Shown in pieces: positions 1-9,068 of a stretch of 44,199 nt of DNA (position 1 is its first letter; every line of letters starts with the position of its first letter). The position numbers were made by a program, and so were the translations under genes. The notes under the pieces are model-generated. The model was given only the letters and a program-made list of their open reading frames with translations, was not told where the DNA came from and ran no database searches. Source of the DNA: Silicimonas sp. (GTDB lineage: Bacteria > Pseudomonadota > Alphaproteobacteria > Rhodobacterales > Rhodobacteraceae). The stretch covers positions 1 to 44,199 of the forward strand of contig JAJEFO010000099.1 in NCBI GenBank assembly GCA_022820365.1, given 5' to 3'.

Positions 1-1562
1 TCCGCGCCCGCCGCCTGGAAACGGCCCAAGTTGCCGTAGAGCGCGCGCAGCATGATGCCGCGTGCGCCGTTTATGTCCCGGTCGTCGACGATGCTGCCGT
101 CCGAGACCGTCGTCGCGCCGCCGAGCTTCCGGTCGACAAAGCCGTCCCACGAGCGCGTCCTGCTCGTGTAGGCCTCGTTGGCGATGACGAGCCGCTTGCC
201 GTACTTGCGACACATCCACTCGAGCTTCCGCCTGAACCGGTAGTGGGCAAGGCCGAGCATGGAGCGTACGGTCCTCGTCCTGATCTTGCGGTCGGACTTC
301 GCGCTCATCTCCTTCGTCTCGAATGACGGCAGGAGGATCACGTCGAAGGCCTGCACGAGATCGTAGGCCACCCGCCGGTGCAGGTCGTCGACCAGGTTGC
401 GGACGCGGATGGCGAGCCTGTCGATGCGCTTCTGAAGGTGGCGCTTCCACTCCTTATGCCTCGCCTTCGCGCGCTGGCCGACAAGGCCGTCGAGCCTGAG
501 CAGGAGCGGAAACACCTTTTCGGCGTAAAAGCCGTCGCCGTAGCTTGCGGCGTGGTTCACCGAGCATGCGGTCACGAATGTCCGCACGCCGGGGTCGAGG
601 GCCACGACGGAGCGGACTTGGATTTCGTCCTGCCCCGTCGTGGCGATTTGCTTCTGAGCGCAGATGAACCACAGCCCCCGCTCAAGCACGATGGTCGTCA
701 GCTTCCTCCACGCCTCCTCGGGCATGGGTTCGGCCAGGTCGAAGTTCCGCGCGACGAACGCGCCCGACAGCTTCTGGACGACCAGGCGCTGCCGAATGTC
801 CTTGAAACTGCGAAAGGACAGGCGGCACCTTTCGCCCGCCTTGCGCTTCCCGATGACCGCGTCGCGGGACCTGAACGCCGCGTTGACCGCCTCGTCGCAG
901 TCGGCGGAGCGGAAGGTTCCGCCGCGCTCCTGGACCTCCGAGCGCACGAAGTCGCGGATCGTGGCGCGCAGGACGGTCTGCTTGAGATCGGGGTCCCTCG
1001 GGTCCACGAGGCCATCATCGACCTCCCGGAAGCAGGCGACGGCGAGGTTGTAGGCGCGGCGCTGCTGGCGGACCAGCTCATGCAGCAGTTCCGGGTCCTT
1101 CGGGTAGGCCCTGATCCTTCTCGTGGCCTTGACCAGAGCGCTCGCCATGACGGGAGTTGCGGAAGGAAGCGACAAGCGCAGCGAGGCGGCGGACGCCGGA
1201 CCGGCCGGCAGGATCGTCCTCTTCCAGAAGCTCGACGATTCCTCCCGGAAGTTCGACGACGCGGCCGAGGGACGGCCAGCCTCGCCTCGTGACACTGTAC
1301 GGTGCGGCAGCCACCACATGGACTGCCTCTCCGCGCAGCGCGCGTTCCAGTACGGCGACAGGGCCTCGTCGCCTGAAATCGACTCCGGATCCACCGTCAC
1401 GGACAGCACGCCCGTCCCGAGGCCGTCGAAGCGGCGTCCGCCCTTGGGAGCCGGGCGAGGATTCTCGTCTCGCGCCGCAGACCCGGCAACGGCGGCCGGT
1501 GCCGGGTTCGAGGGGAACCCCGGCCCTGCAAAGCCCTCCGGGCATCCGCTCATGTCGTTCAT
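1..1562 (-). CDS. tnpB: TnpB RNA-guided nuclease, Fanzor-like/IS607-type branch, 3' end cut by window edge
   Basis: Encodes 520 residues before the left edge. TnpB proteins are omega-RNA-guided RuvC-type DNA nucleases carried by insertion sequences. An N-terminal extension holds SPYWNARC (69-76) and MWWLPHRT (82-89), resembling the tryptophan-rich extension I recall from Fanzor-like/IS607-type TnpB; the usual TnpB start (RRIRAYP) begins only at about residue 148. The RuvC residues are all present: D323 in VALDPGVRTF, E463 in NEAYTS and D496 in DDRDINGARG. The zinc-ribbon cysteines are absent: the first CxxC site reads TRSWDG (469-474), and the second segment has no Cys either. The frame is open throughout, so this looks like a branch property rather than decay. 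The start at 1562 follows a full Shine-Dalgarno AAGGAGGA (complement of 1567-1574). No serine recombinase (IS607 TnpA) is seen upstream; the guide RNA would lie off the left edge. Confidence 0.85.
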   Translation of the reverse strand, partial: MNDMSGCPEGFAGPGFPSNPAPAAVAGSAARDENPRPAPKGGRRFDGLGTGVLSVTVDPESISGDEALSPYWNARCAERQSMWWLPHRTVSRGEAGRPSAASSNFREESSSFWKRTILPAGPASAASLRLSLPSATPVMASALVKATRRIRAYPKDPELLHELVRQQRRAYNLAVACFREVDDGLVDPRDPDLKQTVLRATIRDFVRSEVQERGGTFRSADCDEAVNAAFRSRDAVIGKRKAGERCRLSFRSFKDIRQRLVVQKLSGAFVARNFDLAEPMPEEAWRKLTTIVLERGLWFICAQKQIATTGQDEIQVRSVVALDPGVRTFVTACSVNHAASYGDGFYAEKVFPLLLRLDGLVGQRAKARHKEWKRHLQKRIDRLAIRVRNLVDDLHRRVAYDLVQAFDVILLPSFETKEMSAKSDRKIRTRTVRSMLGLAHYRFRRKLEWMCRKYGKRLVIANEAYTSRTRSWDGFVDRKLGGATTVSDGSIVDDRDINGARGIMLRALYGNLGRFQAAGA

Positions 1563-2028
1563 GGCGTCCTCCTTGCATCCGGTGCGGCATGGATTGCGTC
1601 GTGGCCTTCACGCGTCCCGACAGACGCATCGCTGCCATCCACGCAACGGAGCCTACGCGATGTTCCCGGATTGTTCAAGCCTGAATGTTGCGTTGGTTGC
1701 TCGATCGTGTGGCAGACAGTCTGTCGATCTGGCGCCATGCTGTCGGCGGCCATCTGTCCCGGAGGCGCAATTCCACCTGGGGCGTCTTCTATCGGCCCAG
1801 TCCTGGACGGTTGGCAATATCTGGGTTGGCGGGGTTGCTGGACGCATCGGACTGGAAGCCGAAGCGGGTGTCATGGCAATCACAGCGACCGACCCGTGTC
1901 TTTGCAACTTGTCTAGTGCAATTCCGTTCTCGTTCTGACGGCACGCAGGTTTGACGCATTTTGCCACGTGATGTTACGTCGCTTCGCACCCGGACAAAGT
2001 CCCGCGGCATCAAGTTTGCGAGCAGCGC
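1563..2028. other. Intergenic region between tnpB start and FAD oxidoreductase stop
   Basis: About 466 bases with only short, overlapping, unconvincing ORFs on both strands. It should contain the promoter of the minus-strand tnpB, whose Shine-Dalgarno is at 1567-1574, and the 3' end of the FAD oxidoreductase transcript. I see no serine recombinase, no inverted-repeat end related to the element at 25857-27209, and no clear terminator. Confidence 0.5.
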
Positions 2029-3606
2029 TCATTTCAGCCGCTTGTAATCCTTGAGTATCTCCCGCGCAGCATTGTGACCAGGAACGGCTGAGACCGAACC
2101 GCCCGGGTGCGTGGAGGAACCGCACTGATAGAGACCGCAGATTGGGCTGCGGTAGTTGGCAAAATGTGGTGCCGACCGCTTGAAGAACAGTTGGTCAAGC
2201 GAGACGTCGCCGTGCAATTCGTGCCCGCGCGGCATGCCCAGCACCTCTTCGAGGTCCATGGGCAGGTACAGCGAATATCCAAGCACGCTGTCGCTGAATC
2301 CCGGTGCGAACTCGTCCATGACGGAAAACACGTTTCTTACCACGTTGTCACGTTCCTGTGCCCACTCGCCGCCTTTCAACTCGTACGGTGTATGTCCGCC
2401 AGACAGCAGGACCACGTGTTTCCCTTCCGGCGAAAGGGTCTCATCAATGTAGCTCGGAACGATTGGAGAGACGAAGGGTTTCTCTGAATACCAGCCCTTG
2501 CGAGCATCATCAAAGGCTCGTTCCATGTAGTCGATGGACGGGCAGACATGGGCATAGGAGGGGTAATCCACACCGGCCTGCCCTGGAGTGAATCCGCGAT
2601 AGACCGGCAAGCGGTCGACCGCCACGTTAATCTTGAACGCCTGGCCGGTGCCGTGCCAGCCGTCGATTGCTTTCATGAACTCTTCAGGCAATTCTTCTCG
2701 GGGCACCATGCGACCGAAAGTGACGGGGGCGGCAACATTGGCAGCGACCAGCCGAGCGCTGAACTCGCGTCCATCGGTTGTGATAACACCGGTCGCCCGA
2801 CCGTCCTTGGTCACGATCTTGTCGACTGCTGCTTCGGTGATGATCTCCATCCCGTGATTGCGACCTGATGCGGCAATGGCTTCGGAAATTGCCCCCATTC
2901 CGCCCTTGGAAAACCCGAGCCCGTTTTCTCCGCAAAGGTGAAACATTATCGAATATGCGGTGCCTGGAGTGTGAACCCCCCTGAAGAAGCCGATCGCGGC
3001 CCAGTAGCCAAAAAGGACCTTCACCTCTTCGCTTTCAAACCAGCGTGACAGAAAGTCATAGGCACTCATCGTGAGGGAGTCGAATATCTCGTAAAACTCT
3101 CGATGGAAGCCCTGGTAACGCCAGGCGAACCGGGCCAGGTCCTTCAAGCCAGCCAAACTGCGGTCGCCCGGGTCAATCGGCGTTTCGAGAAGCAGCCGGC
3201 GCATGATCTGAATCGTGCGCGACATGTCCTGGAAGAATCTTGGGTAAATTTCCGCGTCTTTTTTCGAGAACCGTGCGATCTCGGACTGGGAGACCTTGAC
3301 GTCCGTCGACCAGATTATGCTGTCATCGCCGTCCAGAGGGTGCACGACTTCCGGGACCTTCAGGTGTTCGAGGCCATATTGTTCCAGCTCCAGCTCACGG
3401 ATCACCTTTGGGTGCATGTGGCCCATAATGTAACTGAAAGTCGAGGCACGGAAACCGGGGTGGAATTCTTCGGTCGCAGCTGCACCGCCGATGATGTGCC
3501 GGCGCTCCAAGACCAGCGTGCTCAGTCCAGCTTTGGCCAGATAGGCACCGCAAGTCAGCCCGTTATGGCCGCCGCCGACGATGATGGCATCGTAGCTCGT
3601 GGTCAT
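2029..3606 (-). CDS. Phytoene desaturase-like FAD-dependent oxidoreductase (PYROXD2-type)
   Basis: A 525-residue flavin oxidoreductase of the carotenoid-desaturase/amine-oxidase superfamily. Close to the N terminus is the FAD dinucleotide-binding motif IIVGGGHNGLTCGAYLAKAG, followed by the ERR and IGGAA segments usual in this family. The C terminus has LYQCGSSTHPGGSVSAVPGHNAA, split here by the family FAD-binding turn GSSTHPGG, as in bacterial proteins related to human PYROXD2. No carotenoid biosynthesis genes are nearby, so the substrate is unknown. The start at 3606 is preferred over an upstream in-frame ATG at 3753 because the fold starts at once and AAGGG precedes it. It is divergent from the TRAP transporter at 4505, hinting at processing of the same compound, which is only an inference. 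Confidence 0.85.
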   Translation of the reverse strand: MTTSYDAIIVGGGHNGLTCGAYLAKAGLSTLVLERRHIIGGAAATEEFHPGFRASTFSYIMGHMHPKVIRELELEQYGLEHLKVPEVVHPLDGDDSIIWSTDVKVSQSEIARFSKKDAEIYPRFFQDMSRTIQIMRRLLLETPIDPGDRSLAGLKDLARFAWRYQGFHREFYEIFDSLTMSAYDFLSRWFESEEVKVLFGYWAAIGFFRGVHTPGTAYSIMFHLCGENGLGFSKGGMGAISEAIAASGRNHGMEIITEAAVDKIVTKDGRATGVITTDGREFSARLVAANVAAPVTFGRMVPREELPEEFMKAIDGWHGTGQAFKINVAVDRLPVYRGFTPGQAGVDYPSYAHVCPSIDYMERAFDDARKGWYSEKPFVSPIVPSYIDETLSPEGKHVVLLSGGHTPYELKGGEWAQERDNVVRNVFSVMDEFAPGFSDSVLGYSLYLPMDLEEVLGMPRGHELHGDVSLDQLFFKRSAPHFANYRSPICGLYQCGSSTHPGGSVSAVPGHNAAREILKDYKRLK

Positions 3607-3777
3607 GTACCCTTGAACCTCGGTTTGCGCCTTCTGACAAGAGAACCTCGCCTGCAAGCACTCGTTCAGGCGTTTTGTCTTGTGCTGGAACTCGCTCGCC
3701 GCTCGAATGTCCTGGTTGGCCGGAGAAGTGATCAGGTCTGCAGCCCGCAGCATATGGTGGAACGATTAACCTAAGGC

Positions 3778-3846
3778 ATGAAACTGCGTCACTTCGAGAT
3801 GCTGGCCACCCACCCGGTGACGTCAGCATTCCTGATCGAAGAATGA
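3778..3846 (+). pseudogene. Possible N-terminal remnant of a LysR-type regulator
   Basis: A 22-codon reading frame begins MKLRHFEMLA, which resembles the opening of LysR-family regulators (typically MKLRHFE...), and stops at 3844-3846. Nothing recognisable as the rest of a helix-turn-helix follows in any frame. It lies in the divergent region between the FAD oxidoreductase and the TRAP operon, where a regulator would be expected. The resemblance is short and could be chance. Confidence 0.25.
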
Positions 3847-4504
3847 TCCATTGACGTCCGACGGACGCGATCTCGCTACAGGAATGACCCCGAGACACGA
3901 CTGGAGGCAAGGCGATGGTTTTCCATAGGCATCCGCGCCCAACTCATCCACAGCCACCTCTTTGTTCGTCCCTGGTTCTCCGGACATGCGAGAAGTGTTT
4001 GCGTTGGCAACCTCCACTGACCCGTCAATTTTGCGGCGTTGTGCATCGGCATGGCGATGTTTGGGCGTTCGAGAGACCGAGCAGGATGATAGCAGATCTG
4101 CATCCCGTGTGATTCTCCACACGACAAGTCCACATGCTTCGGGCTTGTGCCCCCAAGCCTTGATCAGCTGGACACTTCCCGAGTGTCAACCACTGGAAAT
4201 GAGACCCCAAATTCGCAGTTGAACGGTCCCGATCAGTTCATTCGAGCAATGCAGGAGCGAATTTTCTTGATTTTTGCCCACAATCGGCCCACTAGTCTTA
4301 ATTGGGGCCGGTGCTCACGCACGGAGGGGTGTATCAATGCCCTGATGCGTGTTCGTAACTTGCTTGCAAGAGAATCGCGCGGGCAATTCTGCAGGTGACT
4401 CAGCAACACCCCGCGAGCCGCGCAAGACCAGGAACAATGGCAAGAATTACACGTACAGGAGAATTCCATCGGGCATCGGAAGATCTACACACAGGAAAGA
4501 ACCG
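3847..4504. other. Intergenic region upstream of the TRAP operon
   Basis: About 650 bases with no convincing gene; the ORFs present overlap one another and match nothing I recognise. It must hold the promoter for dctP. A TTGATT at about 4268-4273 in an AT-richer stretch is a candidate -35, but no clear matching -10 was found. A GGCCC...GGGGCC inverted pair near 4287-4310 could be an operator or an attenuator stem. Confidence 0.4.
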
Positions 4505-5503
4505 ATGAAACCAAGCAAGATACTCAGAAGATCAGCCATCGCCGCAATGCTGGCGATACTGCCGCTACCGTCGGCCGCCGCTGAAACGCTGCGTCTGGTG
4601 ACCAATTGGAGTACGAGTTCTTACTCCGTGGCACGCACTTTGCAATTCGTCGAGGACTTCAATGCCAGCGAGGCAGCCAAGGCCGCCGACATCGAGATCG
4701 TTCATTTGGGCGGTCCTGAGGTTACGCCTGCCACCGAACAGCTTACGGCATTGTCCAACGGCGTGTTCGACATGCTCTTCGGCGCAGCTGGATACTATGT
4801 CGGCACGGTTCCGGAATCCCGGGCGCTCTACGGCACAGCGATTACGCCTATGCAGGCGCGTGAGACCGGCGCGACAGAACTTCTCAACACGATTTACGAA
4901 GATAAGGCAAATGCACACGTGCTGGGCTGGGTGGCGGCCGGAGTCGGCTATCACATCTGGCTGCGCGATGAGCCGAAGCTCGACGAAAACGGCCTGCCGG
5001 TACTAGACAACGTGAAAATCCGCTCTTCCGGATTCTATAACGCCTGGCTTGGGAAGTATGGTGCCACAACGGTGACCGTGCCCGCTCCCGATATCTATAA
5101 CGCCTTGGAGCGCGGAGTGGTCGACGGTGCGGCGTGGCCTGGTCTCGGGATCACGGACTACGGTTGGGAAAAGTTCGTCGGATACCGCATCGACCCGCCG
5201 GTCTGGCAGTTCGACAACCTGATTTGGGTCAACAAGGACAAGTGGATGAGCCTTACCGATGCTCAACGTGCCGCACTTTCCGACGCGGTATTCGCTTATG
5301 AGCCCGTTGCACATGAATTTTATGCGAATCTGCGCAAGGAAGAGGATGTCGAGGTGGCTGCTGCGGGCGTAAAGTCCTTCAGGATGAGCCCGGATGCCGA
5401 AGCCGCCTTTGTGGCGCATGCCCGGTCAGTGCAGTGGGACAAGCTGCAGGAGGCGGACTCGCCCTATTGGGATCAGCTACGCGCCGCGCTGCCAGCTGAA
5501 TAG
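4505..5503 (+). CDS. dctP: TRAP transporter periplasmic solute-binding protein, DctP family
   Basis: A 332-residue periplasmic binding protein that captures an organic acid-type ligand and hands it to the DctQM membrane complex. Residues 1-27 form a signal peptide: a basic start MKPSKILRRS, a hydrophobic core and an Ala-rich cleavage site before ETLRLVTNW. The body has the length and pattern of DctP proteins, including the conserved RSSGFYNAW-type ligand-loop segment and a GVVDGAAWPG segment. The start at 4505 follows an AGGAAAG Shine-Dalgarno; an upstream in-frame ATG at 4349 would bury the signal peptide. It is the first gene of the dctP-dctQ-dctM-gst operon. The ligand cannot be told from sequence alone. 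Confidence 0.9.
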   Translation: MKPSKILRRSAIAAMLAILPLPSAAAETLRLVTNWSTSSYSVARTLQFVEDFNASEAAKAADIEIVHLGGPEVTPATEQLTALSNGVFDMLFGAAGYYVGTVPESRALYGTAITPMQARETGATELLNTIYEDKANAHVLGWVAAGVGYHIWLRDEPKLDENGLPVLDNVKIRSSGFYNAWLGKYGATTVTVPAPDIYNALERGVVDGAAWPGLGITDYGWEKFVGYRIDPPVWQFDNLIWVNKDKWMSLTDAQRAALSDAVFAYEPVAHEFYANLRKEEDVEVAAAGVKSFRMSPDAEAAFVAHARSVQWDKLQEADSPYWDQLRAALPAE

Positions 5504-5516
5504 GACCACGCGAGGC

Positions 5517-6041
5517 ATGACCGAGGTCATCCGCCTCTATGACCGCATGATCTTGATGCTCGCGCTCGTCGCGAGCATCATCGTCGGCGCGGTATTTGTC
5601 TTGATCGTCGTCGACGTCAGCATGCGTACGGCTGGCATGCGCCCTCCGGTTTTCTCCAGCGCCGTTTCGGAATATTCGCTATTGTATGTTACGATGATGG
5701 CCGCACCTTGGTTGGTAAGGGAGCGCGGCCATGTGCGGATCGACAGTTTCCTGACCTTCCTTCCCGGCTACGCCAGGCTGTTTCTCGAACGTGCGCTCAT
5801 CGTGGTCTGCGTTGCGCTCTGCCTGACGGCGACCTGGCTCAGCGCTGACTTCGCCATTGAGTTTTGGCGAAGAGGAGAGATCGATGTTCGCTCCATCGAA
5901 ATCCCGCGCGCGCTGCTCTTCGTGCCGCTGGTATTCGGGTTTTTTCTTTGCGCTGTCGAATTCGCGCGTCTGCTGCTGATCGGAGAGTCGCTCTCGGCAC
6001 CCGGCGGAGACGGTCAGTCTCCTTTCGAGGGCGAAATTTGA
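5517..6041 (+). CDS. dctQ: TRAP transporter small permease, DctQ family
   Basis: A 174-residue integral membrane protein with four predicted hydrophobic helices (about residues 10-34, 50-68, 86-110 and 128-150), matching the four-helix DctQ architecture. The segment RERGHVRIDSF between helices 2 and 3 is a DctQ signature (family pattern RxxxHVRVD). It starts 13 bases after the dctP stop, so translation is probably sequential. The Shine-Dalgarno is weak (GCGAGG). DctQ pairs with DctM to form the sodium-driven transporter. Confidence 0.9.
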   Translation: MTEVIRLYDRMILMLALVASIIVGAVFVLIVVDVSMRTAGMRPPVFSSAVSEYSLLYVTMMAAPWLVRERGHVRIDSFLTFLPGYARLFLERALIVVCVALCLTATWLSADFAIEFWRRGEIDVRSIEIPRALLFVPLVFGFFLCAVEFARLLLIGESLSAPGGDGQSPFEGEI

Positions 6042-6068
6042 TGACCACATTGCCCAAGAGCCGTGGCC

Positions 6069-7385
6069 ATGCCTGAATGGTATGTCTCGGGTGGCATGGC
6101 ATTGGGAGCGATCCTGTTCCTGATGTTCCTGTCCATGCCGGTGGCATTTGCCTTTCTGCTGGTCAGTTTCGGCGGAATGTACTGGCTGGCGGGCATGCCG
6201 GGCGTAAGCCAGGTGATTGCCAATGCCAGCGTCTCAATCACCCATTTCGTCTTCCTGCCGATCCCGCTGTTCTTGCTCATGGGCGAGTTGTTCTTCAACG
6301 CCGGGGTCGCCCAAAAGGTGTTCGATGCCGTCGACACCCTCATTGGACGAATGCGTGGTCGCCTGTCTTATGTCACGATCTTCGGCGGCACGACATTCGC
6401 CGCGCTTACGGGCACCTCGATGGGCAACACCGCGATGCTCGGCTCCCTGCTCGTTCCTGAGATGAGCCGCCGCGGTTACAAGAAGCACATGGCGATGGGT
6501 CCCATTCTCGGCGTGGGCGGGCTGGCGATCCTGATCCCGCCTTCGGGTCTCGGCGTACTCTTGGGCAGTCTTGCAAAGATCGACATTGGGCGGCTGCTGA
6601 TCGCCGGCGTCCTGCCCGGGCTGCTGCTGGCGCTGCTGTACCTGATCCTGATCTGGGTAATGATCCGGCTCGACCCGACATCGGTGCCTGAAGACACGCC
6701 CGTACGCCACTCTCTCTCTACCAAGGTCCGGGTCATCGTTACCCATATCCTGCCGTTGTCGGTGATCATATTCATGGTGATCGGCTTGATTCTCCTGGGT
6801 GTCGCAACACCTACTGAAAGCGCCGCCTTTGGCGTTCTGGGCGTGCTGATCATCGCCTGGGCGTTCGGCGGACTCACCTGGCCTGCTATCCTCAAGTCTC
6901 TCAAGGGCACCGTTAAGGTCACGACCATGATCCTGCTGATCGTCGCCGCCTCTTCGACCTTTTCCCAGGTTCTGGCCTTTTCAGGCGCAACGTCCGGCAT
7001 GATCCGGGCGGTCAGCGCGGTGGAGTTCTCGCCCGTTATGGTCGTCGTTGTGATGTTCGCTATCCTTCTGTTCATGGGCATGTTCATGGACCAGGCCTCG
7101 ATCATGATGCTGACCATTCCGATCTTCTTTCCCATCGCTCAGGCGCAAGGCTTCGATCTGATCTGGTTCGGTATCGTCATGTTGCTGGCACTGGAAATGA
7201 GCGGCGTCACGCCTCCCTTCGGTCTGAATCTCTTTGTCATGCTCGGCGTTGCGCCCAAAGGGACAACGATGGCGGAAGTGGCGAAGTCCGGCCTGCCGTA
7301 TCTGGGATGCGGACTGTTGCTCTTTGTGCTGATGGTGTTCGAGCCCGACGTGGCGCTCTATTTGCCGTCGCTAATGAACCGATGA
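6069..7385 (+). CDS. dctM: TRAP transporter large permease, DctM family
   Basis: A 438-residue, highly hydrophobic permease of the DctM/SiaM family, which carries the sodium-coupled transport pathway with about 12 membrane segments. Recognisable family features are the N-terminal MPVAFAFLLVSFGG, the TGTSMGNTAMLGS segment and the IPPSGLGVLLGS segment. A GTG at 6063 gives two more residues and is an alternative start; ATG 6069 was chosen because homologues usually begin close to the first helix. Its stop overlaps the start of the following GST (ATGA at 7382-7385), which makes that GST part of this operon. Confidence 0.9.
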   Translation: MPEWYVSGGMALGAILFLMFLSMPVAFAFLLVSFGGMYWLAGMPGVSQVIANASVSITHFVFLPIPLFLLMGELFFNAGVAQKVFDAVDTLIGRMRGRLSYVTIFGGTTFAALTGTSMGNTAMLGSLLVPEMSRRGYKKHMAMGPILGVGGLAILIPPSGLGVLLGSLAKIDIGRLLIAGVLPGLLLALLYLILIWVMIRLDPTSVPEDTPVRHSLSTKVRVIVTHILPLSVIIFMVIGLILLGVATPTESAAFGVLGVLIIAWAFGGLTWPAILKSLKGTVKVTTMILLIVAASSTFSQVLAFSGATSGMIRAVSAVEFSPVMVVVVMFAILLFMGMFMDQASIMMLTIPIFFPIAQAQGFDLIWFGIVMLLALEMSGVTPPFGLNLFVMLGVAPKGTTMAEVAKSGLPYLGCGLLLFVLMVFEPDVALYLPSLMNR

Positions 7386-8197
7386 ACCAAGATGGCCTGA
7401 TTCTCTATCACCACAACTCTTCGGTCTGCGCAGCCAAGATTCGTGTCGCGCTGGCTGAAAAGGCCCTGGATTTCGAAAGCCGCCTCCTCCGCCTCGATGG
7501 CGATCAATTCCGCCCCGATTACCTCGCGCTGAACCCGAATGCCGTCGTTCCGACGCTGGTTCATCAAGGCCGGGCCGTCATCGAATCGAACATCATTCTG
7601 GAATACCTGGAGGACGCTTTTCCCGCACCGCCGCTCCGCCCGGCCGACCCTCATTCCCGAGCTGGCGCTCGGCGATGGATGGCGAAACTCGACGGCGACG
7701 GCGGCATTCATCACGCTGCCTCGGTCGCCACCTACGCCATCGCTTACCGGCACCACTTGATCGCCAAGGCCGGTGGCACGGACCGGGAAGCACTTCTGGC
7801 TGCCGTCAACGCCAGCATGAATCCAAAGAGCCGCTCCTGGTTGCAGAACGTGGTATTCCAAGGCATCGAATCCGCCGACTTTCGCAAGGCGCTCTCCCGG
7901 TTCGACAGGTTGTTCGCAGAACTTGAGACGCAACTTGGGTCGGCGACGTGGTTGGCGGGTGAAGCCTATTCCGTCGCGGATGTGGCGTTCACACCCTATC
8001 TGATTCGCCTGGACCTTCTCGGACTCGATCACTTCTGGCAAGCACGCCCCGCCACCCGAAATTGGTATGCGCGGCTCAGAGGGCGAGAAAGTGCCGCAAT
8101 GGTACTCGACTGGTACGACCCCAAAAACATCGAATTGCTGACAACACGAGGTCGAGCGGCGACCGTGCAGGTGAAGGCGATGCTGGCAGAGATTTGA
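7382..8197 (+). CDS. Glutathione S-transferase family protein coupled to a TRAP operon
   Basis: A 271-residue protein with an N-terminal thioredoxin-fold GST domain (LILYHHNSSVCAAKIRVAL, then the cis-proline PNAVVPTL and the glutathione-binding IESNIILEYLED) and an all-helical C-terminal domain ending around AGEAYSVADVAFTPYL. It is longer than the common 200-residue GSTs and resembles the larger beta-etherase-like branch. The start ATG at 7382 overlaps the dctM stop by four bases, implying co-translation. Coupling to a TRAP transporter suggests glutathione-dependent processing of the imported solute; that is inference. The serine or cysteine of SSVC is the likely glutathione-activating position. 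Confidence 0.85.
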   Translation: MNQDGLILYHHNSSVCAAKIRVALAEKALDFESRLLRLDGDQFRPDYLALNPNAVVPTLVHQGRAVIESNIILEYLEDAFPAPPLRPADPHSRAGARRWMAKLDGDGGIHHAASVATYAIAYRHHLIAKAGGTDREALLAAVNASMNPKSRSWLQNVVFQGIESADFRKALSRFDRLFAELETQLGSATWLAGEAYSVADVAFTPYLIRLDLLGLDHFWQARPATRNWYARLRGRESAAMVLDWYDPKNIELLTTRGRAATVQVKAMLAEI

Positions 8198-8331
8198 GGA
8201 GGGCTTGGACGTCGCCTTCGGCGGCATGGTTCAGATGCCTGAGAGCGGCCTGTCGCTTGCTCTCGTGGTCGCACATGTCGCAGTCGACCGGAATGCGGTC
8301 GTTGAGCCGGTACAGCGTCCGATTCTTTGGG

Positions 8332-8359
8332 TTGAAGCCCGCCCGCACCCGTGTATAAG
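8332..8359 (+). promoter_or_regulatory. Sigma-70-like promoter for rpsF-rpsR-rplI
   Basis: TTGAAG at 8332-8337 and TATAAG at 8354-8359 are separated by 16 bases, close to the sigma-70 optimum, and stand about 100 bases upstream of the rpsF start. This leaves a leader of roughly 90 bases. No other comparably good pair was noticed in the GST-rpsF gap. Confidence 0.55.
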
Positions 8360-8460
8360 CCCGCCACTCGCCGCAAGTCATGCCATTGGCGCAACCTCTC
8401 GTGGAAGGGCGCGGCGACATTGCCCCTCCTTTGAAGTGCGCCCGAAAGAACGGAGAAGAC

Positions 8461-8814
8461 ATGCCGCTTTATGAGCATGTGATCATTGCGCGCCAGGATC
8501 TGTCCGGCGCGCAGGCTGAAGGTCTTGTCGAACACTTCGGAACGGTTCTCGCGGACAACGGCGGAAAGGTCGTCGGCAACGAGTACTGGGGCGTCAAGAC
8601 CATGGCCTACAGGATCAACAAGAATCGAAAGGGCCATTACGCTTTCATCAAGACTGACGCGCCAGCACCGGCCGTGCACGAGATGGAACGCCTGATGCGC
8701 CTTCATGATGACGTCGTGCGGGTCCTGACCATCAAGGTCGACGAGCACGAAGAAGGCCCTTCGGTCCAGATGCGCAGGGCCGAAGAGCGCGAATCCCGCC
8801 GCGAGCGGCGGTAG
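8461..8814 (+). CDS. rpsF: 30S ribosomal protein S6
   Basis: A 117-residue S6 protein that binds S18 and 16S rRNA in the platform of the small subunit. It shows the S6 opening [13 protein letters not shown], the central [19 protein letters not shown] segment and the [19 protein letters not shown] segment, with a short basic/acidic tail. The start at 8461 follows GGAGAAG; the upstream in-frame ATG at 8380 would add a foreign extension. It is the first gene of the conserved rpsF-rpsR-rplI operon, 14 bases from rpsR. Confidence 0.97.
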   Translation: MPLYEHVIIARQDLSGAQAEGLVEHFGTVLADNGGKVVGNEYWGVKTMAYRINKNRKGHYAFIKTDAPAPAVHEMERLMRLHDDVVRVLTIKVDEHEEGPSVQMRRAEERESRRERR

Positions 8815-8828
8815 GAGGAGAAAGTCTC

Positions 8829-9056
8829 ATGGCAACGAAACCTTTTTTCCGCCGCCGCAAGGTCTGTCCTTTCTCCGGCGAAAACTCTCCAAGGATCGAC
8901 TACAAGGACACCAAGCTCCTGCAGCGCTACATGTCGGAGCGAGGCAAGATCGTGCCATCGCGGATCACCGCCGTGTCTTCTCGCAAGCAACGCGAGCTGG
9001 CGCGTGCAATCAAGCGCGCGCGATTCCTCGCGCTTCTTCCCTATGCAGTGAAGTGA
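8829..9056 (+). CDS. rpsR: 30S ribosomal protein S18
   Basis: A 75-residue S18 with the full family pattern: [13 protein letters not shown], then [25 protein letters not shown] and the C-terminal [18 protein letters not shown]. It partners with S6 in the 30S platform. A strong Shine-Dalgarno (GGAGGAG) sits in the short gap after rpsF. Length and sequence are entirely ordinary. Confidence 0.98.
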   Translation: MATKPFFRRRKVCPFSGENSPRIDYKDTKLLQRYMSERGKIVPSRITAVSSRKQRELARAIKRARFLALLPYAVK

Positions 9057-9068
9057 GGACGGAAACCA

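Noticed and set aside
60-190. Reading the missing zinc-ribbon cysteines as a pseudogene
   Set aside because: The frame is open, the RuvC triad is intact and the flanking NEAYTS and RDINGARG motifs are well kept, so lineage-level loss is more likely.
378-1292. Long plus-strand ORF of 304 codons at the left end
   Set aside because: It is antisense to the minus-strand tnpB, whose frame carries all RuvC motifs and a strong Shine-Dalgarno.
1078-1638. Minus-strand 186-codon ORF over the tnpB start
   Set aside because: Wrong frame: the neighbouring frame from 1562 has the Shine-Dalgarno and the conserved N-terminal motifs.
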